Assembly: GCA_947626415.1 (NCBI GenBank)
Contig: CANQSA010000005.1
Coordinates: 1-64,000 of the forward strand
Length of the DNA stretch: 64,000 bases
Source: an uncultured Lachnospiraceae bacterium
Lineage (GTDB): Bacteria; Bacillota; Clostridia; Lachnospirales; Lachnospiraceae
Reading direction: 5' to 3'
The notes beneath the pieces are model-generated. The model was not told the DNA's origin. It saw only the letters and a program-made list of their open reading frames with translations, and made no database searches. Numbering within the stretch: position 1 is the first letter of the stretch; each line of letters opens with the position of its first letter. The translations under genes and the position numbers were made by a program. Shown here piece after piece: positions 46,141-54,706 of the stretch.

Positions 46141-46404
46141 TCCGCACGTTTTGCGTTGTATCTACCCCATAAGCGTTACCTTGGCAGTTAACTCAGTCCA
46201 GGCGCCCTCACGGCACACAGGAGGTTCCACTTAGTGCTGCTCCATTCCTGACCTGACACGGTTCATGGATTCCTGTTGCGTAAGACCCAAACGTCATCGC
46301 CACTTACCAAGGGCAGCCCTACAGGCATAGATCCGAAACAAAACATCACCCCTGCTAGAGCGGATTGCAGGTACAGGGCACCGCTAACTCCCCGGCTGTG
46401 CGGA
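46141..46404 (-). ncRNA. ffs: Signal recognition particle RNA, large Firmicutes type
   Basis: The minus-strand sequence contains the S-domain core GTCAGGTCAGGAATGGAGCA followed by GCACTAAGTGG, and the Alu-domain element GTTAGCGGTGCCCTGTAC near the 5' end. The ends pair (TCCGCAC with GTGCGGA), giving a closed rod of about 264 nt, and T6 follows. The RNA partners with Ffh for membrane targeting. The promoter is about 50 bp upstream of the closing helix, so a 5' leader is probably trimmed, as for the Bacillus scRNA. Confidence 0.95.
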
Positions 46405-46459
46405 AATATGTTGACCATTTAAAATTGAAAATGCGCAGGATTCTTTCCCGCAAGTCTTA

Positions 46460-46488
46460 ATTATAAAATAGGACTCAGGTTTTGTCAA
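46460..46488 (-). promoter_or_regulatory. Consensus SigA promoter for the SRP RNA
   Basis: The minus strand has TTGACA, a 17-bp spacer and TATAAT, both boxes perfect. Its -35 overlaps the last codons of tadA. Confidence 0.9.
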
Positions 46489-46955
46489 CCTTTCTTCTTG
46501 CTGCGCTCCCGCAGCTCTTTAAAAAATGAAGTCAGCATCTCACTGCAGCTTTCCTCAAGCAGTCCCCGCTCAATCTCCACCTGATGATTGAACGCGTCTA
46601 CCTGCAGCAGATTCATGATACTGCCGGCACAGCCCGCTTTCGGATTGTCGCACCCGATATATACCTTTCGGATCCTCGCCTGTACGATCGCGCCGGAACA
46701 CATCTGACAGGGTTCCAGCGTCACATACATTTCGCAGTCATCCAGACGCCAGTCTCCCATCGTCCTGCTTGCTTTCCGGATCGCGTTGAGCTCCGCATGG
46801 GAAAGCGTATTCTTATCCGCCTTTCTGCGGTTATAACCTCTTCCTATGATCTTATCCTGATAAACGATCACGCAGCCGATGGGAACTTCCCCAATAGCCA
46901 ATCCCCGCTTCGCCTGCCGGATCGCCTCTTTCATATATTTTTCTTCTCTGGTCAT
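46485..46955 (-). CDS. tadA: tRNA-specific adenosine deaminase
   Basis: This 156-residue zinc enzyme converts A34 to inosine in tRNA-Arg(ACG), allowing wobble decoding. The catalytic HAELNAIRKA (zinc His and proton-shuttle Glu) and PCQMCSGAI (zinc cysteines) motifs are intact, with VPIGCVIVY near residue 24. Length is normal. GGAG precedes the ATG. Its stop overlaps the SRP RNA promoter. Confidence 0.95.
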   Translation of the reverse strand: MTREEKYMKEAIRQAKRGLAIGEVPIGCVIVYQDKIIGRGYNRRKADKNTLSHAELNAIRKASRTMGDWRLDDCEMYVTLEPCQMCSGAIVQARIRKVYIGCDNPKAGCAGSIMNLLQVDAFNHQVEIERGLLEESCSEMLTSFFKELRERSKKKG

Positions 46956-47007
46956 ATTTCTCCATTCCGAAGCGTCTTACTGATGATCCGGTCTCCGTAA
47001 AAAAAAT

Positions 47008-47036
47008 TTCTCAAACCGACCGATCTGTGCTATACT
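47008..47036 (+). promoter_or_regulatory. Probable SigA-type promoter for the GNAT gene
   Basis: TTCTCA (weak), a 17-bp spacer and TATACT lie 30 bp upstream of the ATG at 47066. Confidence 0.55.
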
Positions 47037-47065
47037 GAATCTATCAAAACCCTAAGGGAGTCATT

Positions 47066-47647
47066 ATGCGTACACGTTATGAAACCGACCGGCTGATCCT
47101 GCGGATCCTGAACGCGCGCCACCGGCGGAAGATCCTGGAATTTCTGCAGAACAACCGAACTGTCTTTGACGCCTGCGAACCGCTGAAACCGGCTGCCTTC
47201 TATACGGAAGAATTCCAGCGCAGGCTGATCGCGCAGGAATACCATTCTTCCATGCGGAATACCTTTTTCCGTTTTTATATTTTCCGAAAAGAGCTGCCCG
47301 ATCAGATCATCGGGTCCGTTTCCTTCGGACAGATCCAGGAGGCGCCGTTTTACAGCTGCTCGATCGGCTATAAATTAGATGCCCGCTCTCAGGGCTTCGG
47401 TTACGCCCGGGAAGCGGTTTCCGCGGCCATATCCATTCTGTGCGATACCATTCCGATCCATCGGATTACGGCTTATATTCTGCCGGAGAATACCCGTTCC
47501 ATCCGACTTGCCGAAGAGCTGCATTTTCAGTATGAGGGTACCTGTATGCGGCTTGTCAACATCGGCGGCAACTGGAGGGATCATCTGAAATATGTATATA
47601 TCAATCATGCCGCAGAAGCGGAAGTTCCATACACCAATATCCATTAA
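47066..47647 (+). CDS. GNAT-family N-acetyltransferase, RimJ/RimL type
   Basis: This 193-residue protein shows the N-terminal TDRLILRIL motif of RimJ/RimL-like acetyltransferases, a GSVSFGQI strand, the acetyl-CoA-binding SIGYKLDARSQGFGYAREAV and IHRITAYILPENTRSIRLAE. Substrates range from ribosomal protein N-termini to small molecules and cannot be told here. AGGGAG lies 7 nt before the ATG. Its last 47 nt overlap the 3' end of the convergent hypothetical gene. Confidence 0.9.
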   Translation: MRTRYETDRLILRILNARHRRKILEFLQNNRTVFDACEPLKPAAFYTEEFQRRLIAQEYHSSMRNTFFRFYIFRKELPDQIIGSVSFGQIQEAPFYSCSIGYKLDARSQGFGYAREAVSAAISILCDTIPIHRITAYILPENTRSIRLAEELHFQYEGTCMRLVNIGGNWRDHLKYVYINHAAEAEVPYTNIH

Positions 47648-48548
47648 AAACAGCGGCCAGGGCGTTCCGGCGCCGTTCTGCCATTTCCATAAATTCAGAA
47701 AAGCCGAACATCTCCGCCATTTTCTTCTGCTGCGCGTTCTGAATCCCCGGTACGCCGGCATAATACCGATAGCGTCCCCGATCCGTATACCGCAGCAGCA
47801 CGACATAATGGTACTGATAATATCCGTGCAGCAGGAAACTGTTCTGCTGCAGCTGCCAATAGCATCGGGGCAGGCAGCGCAGTTCCGAAGGTACCAGTTT
47901 GATACATTCACAGTCTTCCCGGAGCATACGACCCGAAATCTTGGTATAGTGGGAACCGATCTGATCCCACAGGCTTCTCTCTCCCGGAATCCGGGTTCGG
48001 ATCTCCCCCGTTTCCAGACTGACTCCGGATAAGGGTTCTTCGTTTTCTCCTTTTTCCTGCGAACCGCTCTCTTTCCGTAATCTGTCCTCTTCCTGCAGAC
48101 CGCTCTCTTCCTGCGGTCTGTCCTCTTCCTGCAGACCGTTTTCTTCCTGTGCTCTCTCCCACGGCTGAAACTGTTCCTGCCGGAACGCGGCGCCATTCCA
48201 TAAGCTGATCAGATAGTACGGCTCCTTTGTCCCAACCGCGATATAAACGCCGCACATATTCTGCAGTCCGAACTCCGTTCCTCCTATCCGCGCAGCGTCA
48301 AACAAAAGCGGCCGGCTGTTGAAAGCATCGAGACACATCGTGCCGATCCCGATTCCCGTCATCCCCTGTTCTGTCTGCCTTAACAGATAGGCAACGCCTT
48401 CCGCATCATATAGTTCGGAAGGCGTCTGCATTACAAATGTGATCTTGCCGCGGTCCCCGCGCCGTTCAATTTTGGCAAACCCGGCATTTCCTGTCTTTTC
48501 ATCCCCGCAAAACAAATCCATATATGCGATTCTTCTGTCATATTCCAT
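47601..48548 (-). CDS. Conserved-looking hypothetical protein with acidic 12-residue repeats
   Basis: This 315-residue protein has no domain I can name with assurance. The N-terminal part (about 1-130) contains YDRRIAYMDLF, NAGFAKIERRG and MTGIGIGTMCLDAFNSRP; the C-terminal part (about 200-315) has CECIKLVPSELRCLPRCYW, LLHGYYQYHYVVLLRY and YAGVPGIQNAQQKKMAEMFG. The two halves are joined by a Glu/Gln-rich repeat linker. I recall similar proteins as a lineage-specific Lachnospiraceae family, but that is memory, not a search. The ATG at 48548 follows a TTG. It overlaps the GNAT gene end to end by 47 nt. Confidence 0.68.
   Translation of the reverse strand: MEYDRRIAYMDLFCGDEKTGNAGFAKIERRGDRGKITFVMQTPSELYDAEGVAYLLRQTEQGMTGIGIGTMCLDAFNSRPLLFDAARIGGTEFGLQNMCGVYIAVGTKEPYYLISLWNGAAFRQEQFQPWERAQEENGLQEEDRPQEESGLQEEDRLRKESGSQEKGENEEPLSGVSLETGEIRTRIPGERSLWDQIGSHYTKISGRMLREDCECIKLVPSELRCLPRCYWQLQQNSFLLHGYYQYHYVVLLRYTDRGRYRYYAGVPGIQNAQQKKMAEMFGFSEFMEMAERRRNALAAVFNGYWCMELPLLRHD
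48056..48160 (-). repeat. 36-bp tandem repeat inside the hypothetical gene
   Basis: Units begin at 48056, 48092 and 48128 (start CCTGC on the plus strand), nearly identical over 36 bp, the last partial. They encode the 12-residue period LQEEDRPQEESG in the acidic linker. The number of units may vary between strains. Confidence 0.8.
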
Positions 48549-48619
48549 CAACCCTGCCTCACTCCTTTACAGATTTCTGTAAACAAGTGTATGCAGCCTG
48601 TCCGCCGAATATGCCAGGA

Positions 48620-50362
48620 TTACTTAAAATATTTGGAAACAACCTTCCAGATATCGGAAGATTCAAAATGCAGTCTCCAGTAGGCCGCGCCAGCCAGATT
48701 ATACTGGTTCATCAGATCCAGTTTTTTCGCGACGGACTTGGCGTCTTCCACCCAGATCTTATAAAGGCCGCCGTCTCCGGAATATTCACAGTAATACTGA
48801 CCTTCCTCTTCGCTCCAGTTCTTCTTCGCCTTATGCTCCTTGATTCTGGACTCGGCTTCATCCATGCCTACCGCCTCACTGGAGATTCCGCCGTTTTCAT
48901 TTTCAAACCATACTCTGGTATAGAACGGCAGCGCGTTGATCACTTTCTCACTGCTGCCCACTTCTTCAACCGTCTTCTCAATACCGGAAATGACAAACGG
49001 CAGAGACGCAACAGAACCGGCCTCTTCACTGCCTACCGTATGCTCGTCATATCCCATGATGATCAGATAATCACACACAACGCCCTGTTCTTTCCTGTCA
49101 TAGTGGAACGTCCATGCGGAAGCCACATAGTTGTCAACTGACAGGACAATGCCTGCTTTTCGGCATTCTACGGATAATTCCCGCAAAAACTGAATATAGT
49201 TCTCTCCGTTATCCGTATTGATATATTCAAAGTCCACATTGATGCCGTCCAGATCATGTTCCTTAACCTCAGCCATCAGCTGTTTGATCAGGCGCGCTCT
49301 CCGGCTTGTACGCGGCAGAATGCTCCGGATATATCGGTTTCCGGCGTCATCGGATTCAAAATCATCGATCAGACCCCATACCTTTAATCCCATTCTGTGC
49401 GCTTCTTCTACATAAGCAGAAGTCGCGTAGCTTTCTATATGACCCTGGGTGTCCGTCAGTTTAAACCAGGTCGGCGTAATGACATTCACGCTCTTTACAT
49501 TCTGCATATATTCCGTCAGCGTGTCGTTGCCGGCGACTCCACTGACCTGATGCCATACCATACTGATCTTATCTTCATAGTGAACGCTGGTATAAACGGG
49601 TTCTTCAAATCCGGTATGAACCATTTCCGTTCTTGTAACAGAAAGCTCTCCGGTCGGCACATATCCGACCAGCCCGTCCGAAGTCGTTACCTTAGTCCAT
49701 CTGGCTCCCTGATCAAAAACAGTCAGTTCTTCTTCCGCATTCAGATTCCGGATAATCCCGCTGCCGGAATTCGCCTCTTCCCGCATGCTGACGTCCCCGG
49801 AAACAGTTCCGTATTGGAACTCCTTGCTGAAATCATTTAAAATCAGCACTCTGCCCGGATCGTTGTGAATCGTATACTGGATATTAGTAAACAACTGGAT
49901 AAACTTCAGATCCACCTGAACAACTTCCGTCTCCTTATTGTACAGTACCGCAGTATAATCCAGCTTCTGATTCTTTCCGGATATCTGATACGCTTTCTTT
50001 CCGGGCGTTACTTTGATCACGTCCAGCGGTGTGGTATAGACCAGGATATGTTCCTTCTCATCCCAGTAAAACCGGCTGTTCAGTACCTGGGCAAATTCAA
50101 AATCCACATAATATTCCCCGTCCACGATCTTAGCCTGATCCTTCTGAATCTCGGACTGCAGAACCAGCGCCGCCGTATCCGCGCCCAGACGCGCGCCGTT
50201 TACATCCTTCATATGAAATACGCTGTAAATGTCCGCAGGCTTACTGCTGCCTGCTCCTCCTTCAAACCAGCCGTTGATCAGACCGAGAATCAGGATCAGA
50301 ACAATCAGTCCAATAGCAGTCAGCATGGGAATATAGCGTTTGATTCCTCTATAATAATACAT
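48620..50362 (-). CDS. GH18-family glycosidase with SH3 domain
   Basis: This 580-residue protein has an N-terminal membrane anchor (about residues 9-30), a copper-amine-oxidase-N-like region (about 45-190), an SH3 domain (about 195-255, SMREEANSGSGIIRNLN, GLVGYVPTGELS) and a C-terminal GH18 TIM barrel (about 270-580). The catalytic signature DGINVDFEY near residue 385 is intact with the acid Glu. Similar Firmicutes proteins act on peptidoglycan or spore cortex (YaaH/YdhD group), so a cell-wall role is inferred. GGAGGAG precedes the ATG at 50362. It is transcribed away from mecA. Confidence 0.88.
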   Translation of the reverse strand: MYYYRGIKRYIPMLTAIGLIVLILILGLINGWFEGGAGSSKPADIYSVFHMKDVNGARLGADTAALVLQSEIQKDQAKIVDGEYYVDFEFAQVLNSRFYWDEKEHILVYTTPLDVIKVTPGKKAYQISGKNQKLDYTAVLYNKETEVVQVDLKFIQLFTNIQYTIHNDPGRVLILNDFSKEFQYGTVSGDVSMREEANSGSGIIRNLNAEEELTVFDQGARWTKVTTSDGLVGYVPTGELSVTRTEMVHTGFEEPVYTSVHYEDKISMVWHQVSGVAGNDTLTEYMQNVKSVNVITPTWFKLTDTQGHIESYATSAYVEEAHRMGLKVWGLIDDFESDDAGNRYIRSILPRTSRRARLIKQLMAEVKEHDLDGINVDFEYINTDNGENYIQFLRELSVECRKAGIVLSVDNYVASAWTFHYDRKEQGVVCDYLIIMGYDEHTVGSEEAGSVASLPFVISGIEKTVEEVGSSEKVINALPFYTRVWFENENGGISSEAVGMDEAESRIKEHKAKKNWSEEEGQYYCEYSGDGGLYKIWVEDAKSVAKKLDLMNQYNLAGAAYWRLHFESSDIWKVVSKYFK

Positions 50363-50393
50363 CGTACTCCTCCATATGATAGATAATGGGTAT

Positions 50394-50422
50394 AGTATAA
50401 CACCTTTTTCAGGTTTCGTCAT
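50394..50422 (-). promoter_or_regulatory. Probable SigA-type promoter for the GH18 gene
   Basis: The minus strand has ATGACG, a 17-bp spacer and TATACT, 32 bp upstream of the start. The rest of the 382-bp gap to mecA (50423-50655) shows no coding or RNA signal to me. Confidence 0.6.
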
Positions 50423-50655
50423 TATTTTTCTCGATAAAATTGATTTTTTTCCATCAGACGCCGATGGAACGATCCAGAGAATAACCCGCCCATTTTATTT
50501 GCCTAAACAGAACGCACCGCCGTCTTTTCTGTCTGTACACCTGCTTCATCCCGCCCATTTTTATCCTCTTTTTGCATATATTAACATTCTTTTTAAATGA
50601 ATTCAACTCTTTATTGAGTGTTCACACAATTTTTAGATTTTTTCTGATAATAGCT

Positions 50656-50685
50656 TTGACAAGTACATGGAGAATGGTTTATACT
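50656..50685 (+). promoter_or_regulatory. SigA-type promoter for mecA
   Basis: TTGACA, an 18-bp spacer and TATACT. The leader holds a small CTGTGT/ACACAG hairpin (about 50713-50728) just before the ribosome-binding site. Confidence 0.75.
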
Positions 50686-50744
50686 AATGATGTGTAAGTA
50701 TCTTTGCAAAGGCTGTGTCTTGACACAGAGATTGGAGTTGTTTT

Positions 50745-51455
50745 ATGAAAATTGAAAGAATTAACGACAATCAGATCAAATGTACACTAAGCCGTGCCGA
50801 TCTGCAGGATCACGAGCTCAAGCTAAGCGAACTCGCGTTCGGAACAGAGAAGGCAAAAGCATTATTTCAGGATATGATGGAAGAAGCCAATGAACGCTTT
50901 GGCTTTGAAGCCAATGACAATCCATTGATGATAGAAGCGATCCCCGTTAACCCGGACTGTATCGTACTGCTGATTACAAAGATGAACCATCCCGATGAGA
51001 TTGACGAGCGGATGAGCGGTTATCAGGACGAAGAATCCGAGAACGAAGATTCGGATTCTTACCTGTCTCACGATTCGTCCCAGACGCTCCGGCAGGCTTT
51101 CCGGGAAATGCAGCAGGCGCGAAGGGATCATACCGAGAAGCAGCAGACGCCGGATAAAACACCGGAGCTTGCGATCTTTGACTTCGGAACCCTGGATGAT
51201 GTAATCGCCGTTGCCCGGCTGATCGATGTGATCCATCTGCCGGACAGCGCTCTGTACTACTCCCGCCGTGATGCGCTGTACTATTTAGTGATACATTTTG
51301 ACGCAATCGATCCCGCTTTCATTCCGTCGATTTTGAGCACGCTCCACGAGTTTGGAAACGAGTGCCAGAATCTTCCTTCGATTGAAGCATATTTTATGGA
51401 GCACTGCGACGTTATTCTTAAAGAAGAAGCCGTTGAAAAACTGGCAAGCATTTAA
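50745..51455 (+). CDS. mecA: Adaptor protein MecA
   Basis: This is a 236-residue adaptor for ClpC-ClpP proteolysis. The N-terminal domain (MKIERINDNQIKCTLSRADL, then ERFGFEANDNPLMIEAIP) recruits substrates. An acidic linker (residues about 90-115) follows, and the C-terminal domain (ELAIFDFGTLDDVIAVARLI to ALYYLVIHFD) binds ClpC. The domain order and length match Firmicutes MecA. TTGGAG precedes the ATG. It is monocistronic, ending in a terminator. Confidence 0.93.
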   Translation: MKIERINDNQIKCTLSRADLQDHELKLSELAFGTEKAKALFQDMMEEANERFGFEANDNPLMIEAIPVNPDCIVLLITKMNHPDEIDERMSGYQDEESENEDSDSYLSHDSSQTLRQAFREMQQARRDHTEKQQTPDKTPELAIFDFGTLDDVIAVARLIDVIHLPDSALYYSRRDALYYLVIHFDAIDPAFIPSILSTLHEFGNECQNLPSIEAYFMEHCDVILKEEAVEKLASI

Positions 51456-51490
51456 TACAGGCATTTTTTCTCCTGCCTTTTTCCAAAATA

Positions 51491-51545
51491 AGAAAGCCGT
51501 TCCCGACGACATCTGATCCTGTCTGTCCGGGGCGGCTTTCTTTTG
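51491..51545 (+). terminator. Terminator after mecA, possibly bidirectional
   Basis: AGAAAGCCG pairs with CGGCTTTCT with further CCCG/CGGG pairing, followed by TTTTGT on the plus strand and TTATTTT on the minus strand. It sits between mecA and the convergent DUF1858 gene. Confidence 0.8.
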
Positions 51546-51570
51546 TATCCTGTTTCTTAAGCTGTCGGTT

Positions 51571-51777
51571 CTACTGCTGCTTTGCAGCCAGATATTCATT
51601 CATGGTCTGAACCAGTTCGTCCGCATCCAGTCCGTGTACCTGACATGCTTCCTCCAGCGTCTCTCCCTGAGAAGCCGGACATCCCAGGCAATGCATGCCT
51701 GCACCCATCAAAATGGGGATAAATCCCGTATCTACCTGAATCAGTTCACCGATAACCATATCTTTAGAAACTGTCAT
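51571..51777 (-). CDS. DUF1858 redox-disulfide domain protein
   Basis: This 68-residue protein matches the DUF1858/ScdA-N-like domain: MVIGELIQVDTGFIPILMGAGMHC and then CLGCPAS, with a CxxC pair, and a C-terminal helix pair. Such proteins occur with hybrid-cluster or iron-sulfur-linked systems; no partner is adjacent here. The start at 51777 has GGAGGT 7 nt upstream, and it has its own promoter. Confidence 0.9.
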   Translation of the reverse strand: MTVSKDMVIGELIQVDTGFIPILMGAGMHCLGCPASQGETLEEACQVHGLDADELVQTMNEYLAAKQQ

Positions 51778-51830
51778 TGTAATTACCTCCGTATCCAAAT
51801 ATTCCGATCTGCCTTTGCAAATCTGCGCTT

Positions 51831-51859
51831 ATCTTATCATAGTTTACCCAAAATGGCAA
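51831..51859 (-). promoter_or_regulatory. SigA-type promoter for the DUF1858 gene
   Basis: The minus strand has TTGCCA, a 17-bp spacer and TAAGAT, immediately after the stop of the upstream gene. Confidence 0.7.
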
Positions 51860-52279
51860 CTATTTTACCGGAAATCTCCGGATGATTTTCAGTTGAAGAA
51901 AAATCGGATACAGATAGCTGGCGCCAAATGTTCCCAGTTTTTTCGGCCCGGTCACGGCGCCTTCCTGTTTCTGTACTTCAACTGCTTTTCGGAATGCGAT
52001 CTCCACAGTCGCCCGGGTAATGCTTTTTCCCTTCCTGCTGACAAACATCTCATTTCCCCGGATCTCATAGGTAAAGTCCAGTCCTTTGCAGGTCTGAAAC
52101 GACAGCCCGGCAAATGCAGTCAGCGTTTTCCATACCTGTTTTGAAGCCTTCTCCAACAACGCCTGCTTCTGCCGGTCACTCTCCGCAGCTTCCAGCTGCT
52201 CCATACAGTTCTGTAATTCGGACTCATCTGTCTCTCGTTTTCTCTGTATTTCCACTTCTTTTATCCCCATTTTGCACAT
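51860..52279 (-). CDS. Conserved-looking protein of unknown function
   Basis: This is a 139-residue protein (136 if ATG 52270 is used). The first 50 residues are charged and helical. The second half has YEIRGNEMFVSRKGKSITRA, TVEIAFRKAVEV and GPKKLGTFGASYLYPIFLQL, a pattern I associate with a small clostridial family of unknown role. No membrane segment or signal is evident. The ribosome site is poor for either start, with GGAG about 13 nt from 52270, so the exact start is uncertain. It precedes the DUF1858 gene but that gene has its own promoter. Confidence 0.68.
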   Translation of the reverse strand: MCKMGIKEVEIQRKRETDESELQNCMEQLEAAESDRQKQALLEKASKQVWKTLTAFAGLSFQTCKGLDFTYEIRGNEMFVSRKGKSITRATVEIAFRKAVEVQKQEGAVTGPKKLGTFGASYLYPIFLQLKIIRRFPVK

Positions 52280-52375
52280 TTTTGTTTTCGACTCCCGATA
52301 TCTGATTCTATATCCGTATTTTAACAGAGCCGCACCTTCCTGTCTATGCCGACAAATTTTTCTTTTCGATTTCTA

Positions 52376-52404
52376 TTGAAGAAATTTTGCGGACTGATTA
52401 TAAT
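52376..52404 (+). promoter_or_regulatory. SigA-type promoter for the anion permease gene
   Basis: TTGAAG, a 17-bp spacer and TATAAT, 37 bp upstream of the ATG at 52441. Confidence 0.7.
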
Positions 52405-52440
52405 GGGGATTGTGCAAAAATCGGAAAAGGACTTTTAAGG

Positions 52441-53598
52441 ATGAAAAATGCGATTTTGAATTTTATAAAGAAAGAAACCATACTGACGATTGCCGGTATT
52501 CTGGCGCTGGTTTCCTGTTTTCTGGTTCCGCCCGATGCAGGCTATGTGGGATATATCGACAAAAATACGATCCTGACTTTGTTTTGCCTGATGGCGGTTA
52601 TGGCAGGGCTGAAAAGTCTCGGCTTCTTTCAGGTAATCGGGGAATTTCTGTTAAGCAGGATCCGCTCTGTCTGGGGCGTTGTATGCGTCCTGGTCTTTCT
52701 GTGCTTTTTCGGCAGTATGCTGATCACCAATGACGTGGCGCTGATCACCTTTGTACCGCTTGCCGTTTTAATCCTGGATATGGCGCAGCTGGACCGGCAT
52801 CTGTGCTTTATCATTACGCTGATGACCATTGCCGCCAATCTGGGAAGCATGCTCACGCCCATCGGCAATCCGCAGAATCTCTATCTGTATTCCGTTTCCC
52901 GCATCTCCTGGGGCGAATTTATCGGGCTCATGCTGCCTTACAGCATCACTGCCGCTGTGCTTCTGCTCCTCTGTATTCTGATCCGTTTTCTGAGAAAACG
53001 GCCGGAGACGGATACCCGGATCTCTGATATCCGATTTCAGGATCAAAACGGGCAGAAGAAACGGATCGCAGGCAGCGACCGAGGCCGCCTGACCTGCTAT
53101 CTGCTTCTGTTTCTTCTTTGTGTTGCCTCTGTTATGGACTTTGTGCCTGTAGAGATCATGACGGTTGCGATCCTGGCGGCGCTTCTGATCCTGAACCGCA
53201 AACTGTTCCTGCAGATCGACTACAGCCTGCTCGCCACATTTATTTTCTTTTTTATCTTTATCGGGAATATGAAACGTTTTCCTGCGTTTTCCGACCTGAT
53301 CCTGCAGATCCTGGGCGGACATGAACAGGCTGTCTCCATCGGCATCAGCCAGGTGATCAGCAACGTACCGGCCGCTCTGCTGCTCTCCGGTTTTACCAAT
53401 GACTGGCGCAGCCTGCTGATCGGCACAAATCTGGGCGGTCTGGGGACACTGATCGCGTCCATGGCAAGTCTGATTTCTTATAAACAGATCGCCAGACAGT
53501 ACCCGGGCCAGCGGAAGCACTATCTTTTCGTATTCACAGTGTGGAATGTGGTGTTTCTGGCAGTGCTGGCAGGGGTTGGCTGGATTCTGCGTACATAG
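52441..53598 (+). CDS. Ion transporter superfamily permease (ArsB/NhaD/CitM-like)
   Basis: This 385-residue polytopic protein has about ten hydrophobic segments. The hairpin motif in ITNDVALITFVPLAVLIL and the ANLGSMLTPIGNPQNLYLY segment are typical of the divalent-anion/ArsB/NhaD group; a second VISNVPAALLLSGFTND repeats the pattern in the C-terminal half. Likely substrates are organic or inorganic anions, but the exact one is unclear. The ATG at 52441 follows AAAAGGA. It converges on the nuclease gene with a 1-nt gap. Confidence 0.88.
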   Translation: MKNAILNFIKKETILTIAGILALVSCFLVPPDAGYVGYIDKNTILTLFCLMAVMAGLKSLGFFQVIGEFLLSRIRSVWGVVCVLVFLCFFGSMLITNDVALITFVPLAVLILDMAQLDRHLCFIITLMTIAANLGSMLTPIGNPQNLYLYSVSRISWGEFIGLMLPYSITAAVLLLLCILIRFLRKRPETDTRISDIRFQDQNGQKKRIAGSDRGRLTCYLLLFLLCVASVMDFVPVEIMTVAILAALLILNRKLFLQIDYSLLATFIFFFIFIGNMKRFPAFSDLILQILGGHEQAVSIGISQVISNVPAALLLSGFTNDWRSLLIGTNLGGLGTLIASMASLISYKQIARQYPGQRKHYLFVFTVWNVVFLAVLAGVGWILRT

Positions 53599-53599
53599 A

Positions 53600-54439
53600 T
53601 TACTGCTGTAACCGCAGCACTTCTTCCAACTTCAATCCCAGCCGTTTAGCGATAATCTCCGGCTCTAAGACGCCAAGCAAATTCCTCGCAATTTTTAACC
53701 GTTCTAAACGCTCACCGGACTGCCGGCCTTTCTCATACCCGGACCTCTCACCTCGTGCGAATCCGATTCTCTCGCCCTCTTTTTCTCGTTCCCGCATCAT
53801 CAATTCCAGCTTCATATATGCCTCCTTAGACTGATAATCGCGTCTGACCTTCTCTACTTCCTGTTCCAGCTGCCGCACCAGCGTCCCACTTGTCTTATCT
53901 ATCTGCTCGGGATGATTCAGATATTCTATAAACTCCCGCAGCAGGGGATTTACCTGATTCGTCTCCCCCTTTGCGTTTACAAACACCATCTTGGTCCCGT
54001 CTTCCAGGTACAGGTCCGGCTCCTCACGACACTGTCTCTGGAATGTATATAAACACCGGCCCCGTCCAAACGGATCGAACATACAGAGGAAAATGACAAT
54101 GGTGTCCGGCAGCTCTTCATATTCCATTCCCTGCTGCAGCATGTCCAGATCCATCTGACCGGAATAGTAACGTGCCCGTTTGGGCAAGGCATGTATCCTC
54201 CGAACCTGCATCTCAATATTATATCGGCTATGTTCCTCATCATCCACCAGAACATCCAAACGGATCCCCTTGGCGAAATACGCATTCTTCATGATCCCCT
54301 GTATATTGACCACCAATTTCGCTTCTTTAATCTTCTGGTCTAAGATTAGTTCCAGAATACCACGGCAGAGTTCCGGTTTCGCCATAACCTTGCAGAACAT
54401 AAAATCATCACAAAATGTCAAATCTTCAAAACGCTTCAT
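53600..54439 (-). CDS. Rpn/PD-(D/E)XK nuclease family protein
   Basis: This 279-residue protein is of the Rpn/YhgA-like transposase_31 superfamily (PDDEXK_2). The N-terminus KRFEDLTFCDDFMFCKVM is typical, and the nuclease core reads RLDVLVDDEEHSRYNIEMQV with the Asp and ExQ metal-binding residues. The C-terminal half is charged, with GERIGFARGERSGYEKGRQ-type helical repeats. These proteins are recombination-promoting nucleases that spread in families. AAAGGAGG precedes the ATG at 54439, and the promoter is fully consensus. No terminal inverted repeats were seen. Confidence 0.88.
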   Translation of the reverse strand: MKRFEDLTFCDDFMFCKVMAKPELCRGILELILDQKIKEAKLVVNIQGIMKNAYFAKGIRLDVLVDDEEHSRYNIEMQVRRIHALPKRARYYSGQMDLDMLQQGMEYEELPDTIVIFLCMFDPFGRGRCLYTFQRQCREEPDLYLEDGTKMVFVNAKGETNQVNPLLREFIEYLNHPEQIDKTSGTLVRQLEQEVEKVRRDYQSKEAYMKLELMMREREKEGERIGFARGERSGYEKGRQSGERLERLKIARNLLGVLEPEIIAKRLGLKLEEVLRLQQ

Positions 54440-54523
54440 ATATCCTCCTTTATCATAATATATTTTATTTATTTTTTCAATAATAATCTGCAGATTTATC
54501 AAACATTTTTATATCTTGGTGTC

Positions 54524-54552
54524 ATTATATATGTTTAGTCTCTTATTGTCAA
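54524..54552 (-). promoter_or_regulatory. Consensus SigA promoter for the Rpn-like gene
   Basis: The minus strand has TTGACA, a 17-bp spacer and TATAAT, both boxes perfect, in an AT-rich 267-bp gap. Confidence 0.88.
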
Positions 54553-54633
54553 TAGATCATTTTCATAATATTTGATATTTTTTATATCATTAAGTTATGT
54601 ATAATAATTACTATGAGGCAAAAACTCTGATAT

Positions 54634-54664
54634 AAAAATAACGCCCACCGTATCAGTGAGCGTT
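54634..54664 (-). terminator. Terminator at the end of the polysaccharide locus
   Basis: On the minus strand AACGCTCAC pairs with GTGGGCGTT (one wobble) around a 7-nt loop and is followed by ATTTTTATA. It lies downstream of the iron alcohol dehydrogenase, the last gene of the locus. Confidence 0.8.
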
Positions 54665-54706
54665 ACCGATTTTCGTATTGGTTTAGCTAAAAAACATAGA
54701 CCCCCT

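Noticed and set aside
48056..48160. Repeat array as a CRISPR
   Set aside because: Units are contiguous without spacers and keep a coding frame.
53600..54706. Rpn-like gene as an intact mobile element
   Set aside because: No terminal inverted repeats or target duplication were visible around it.
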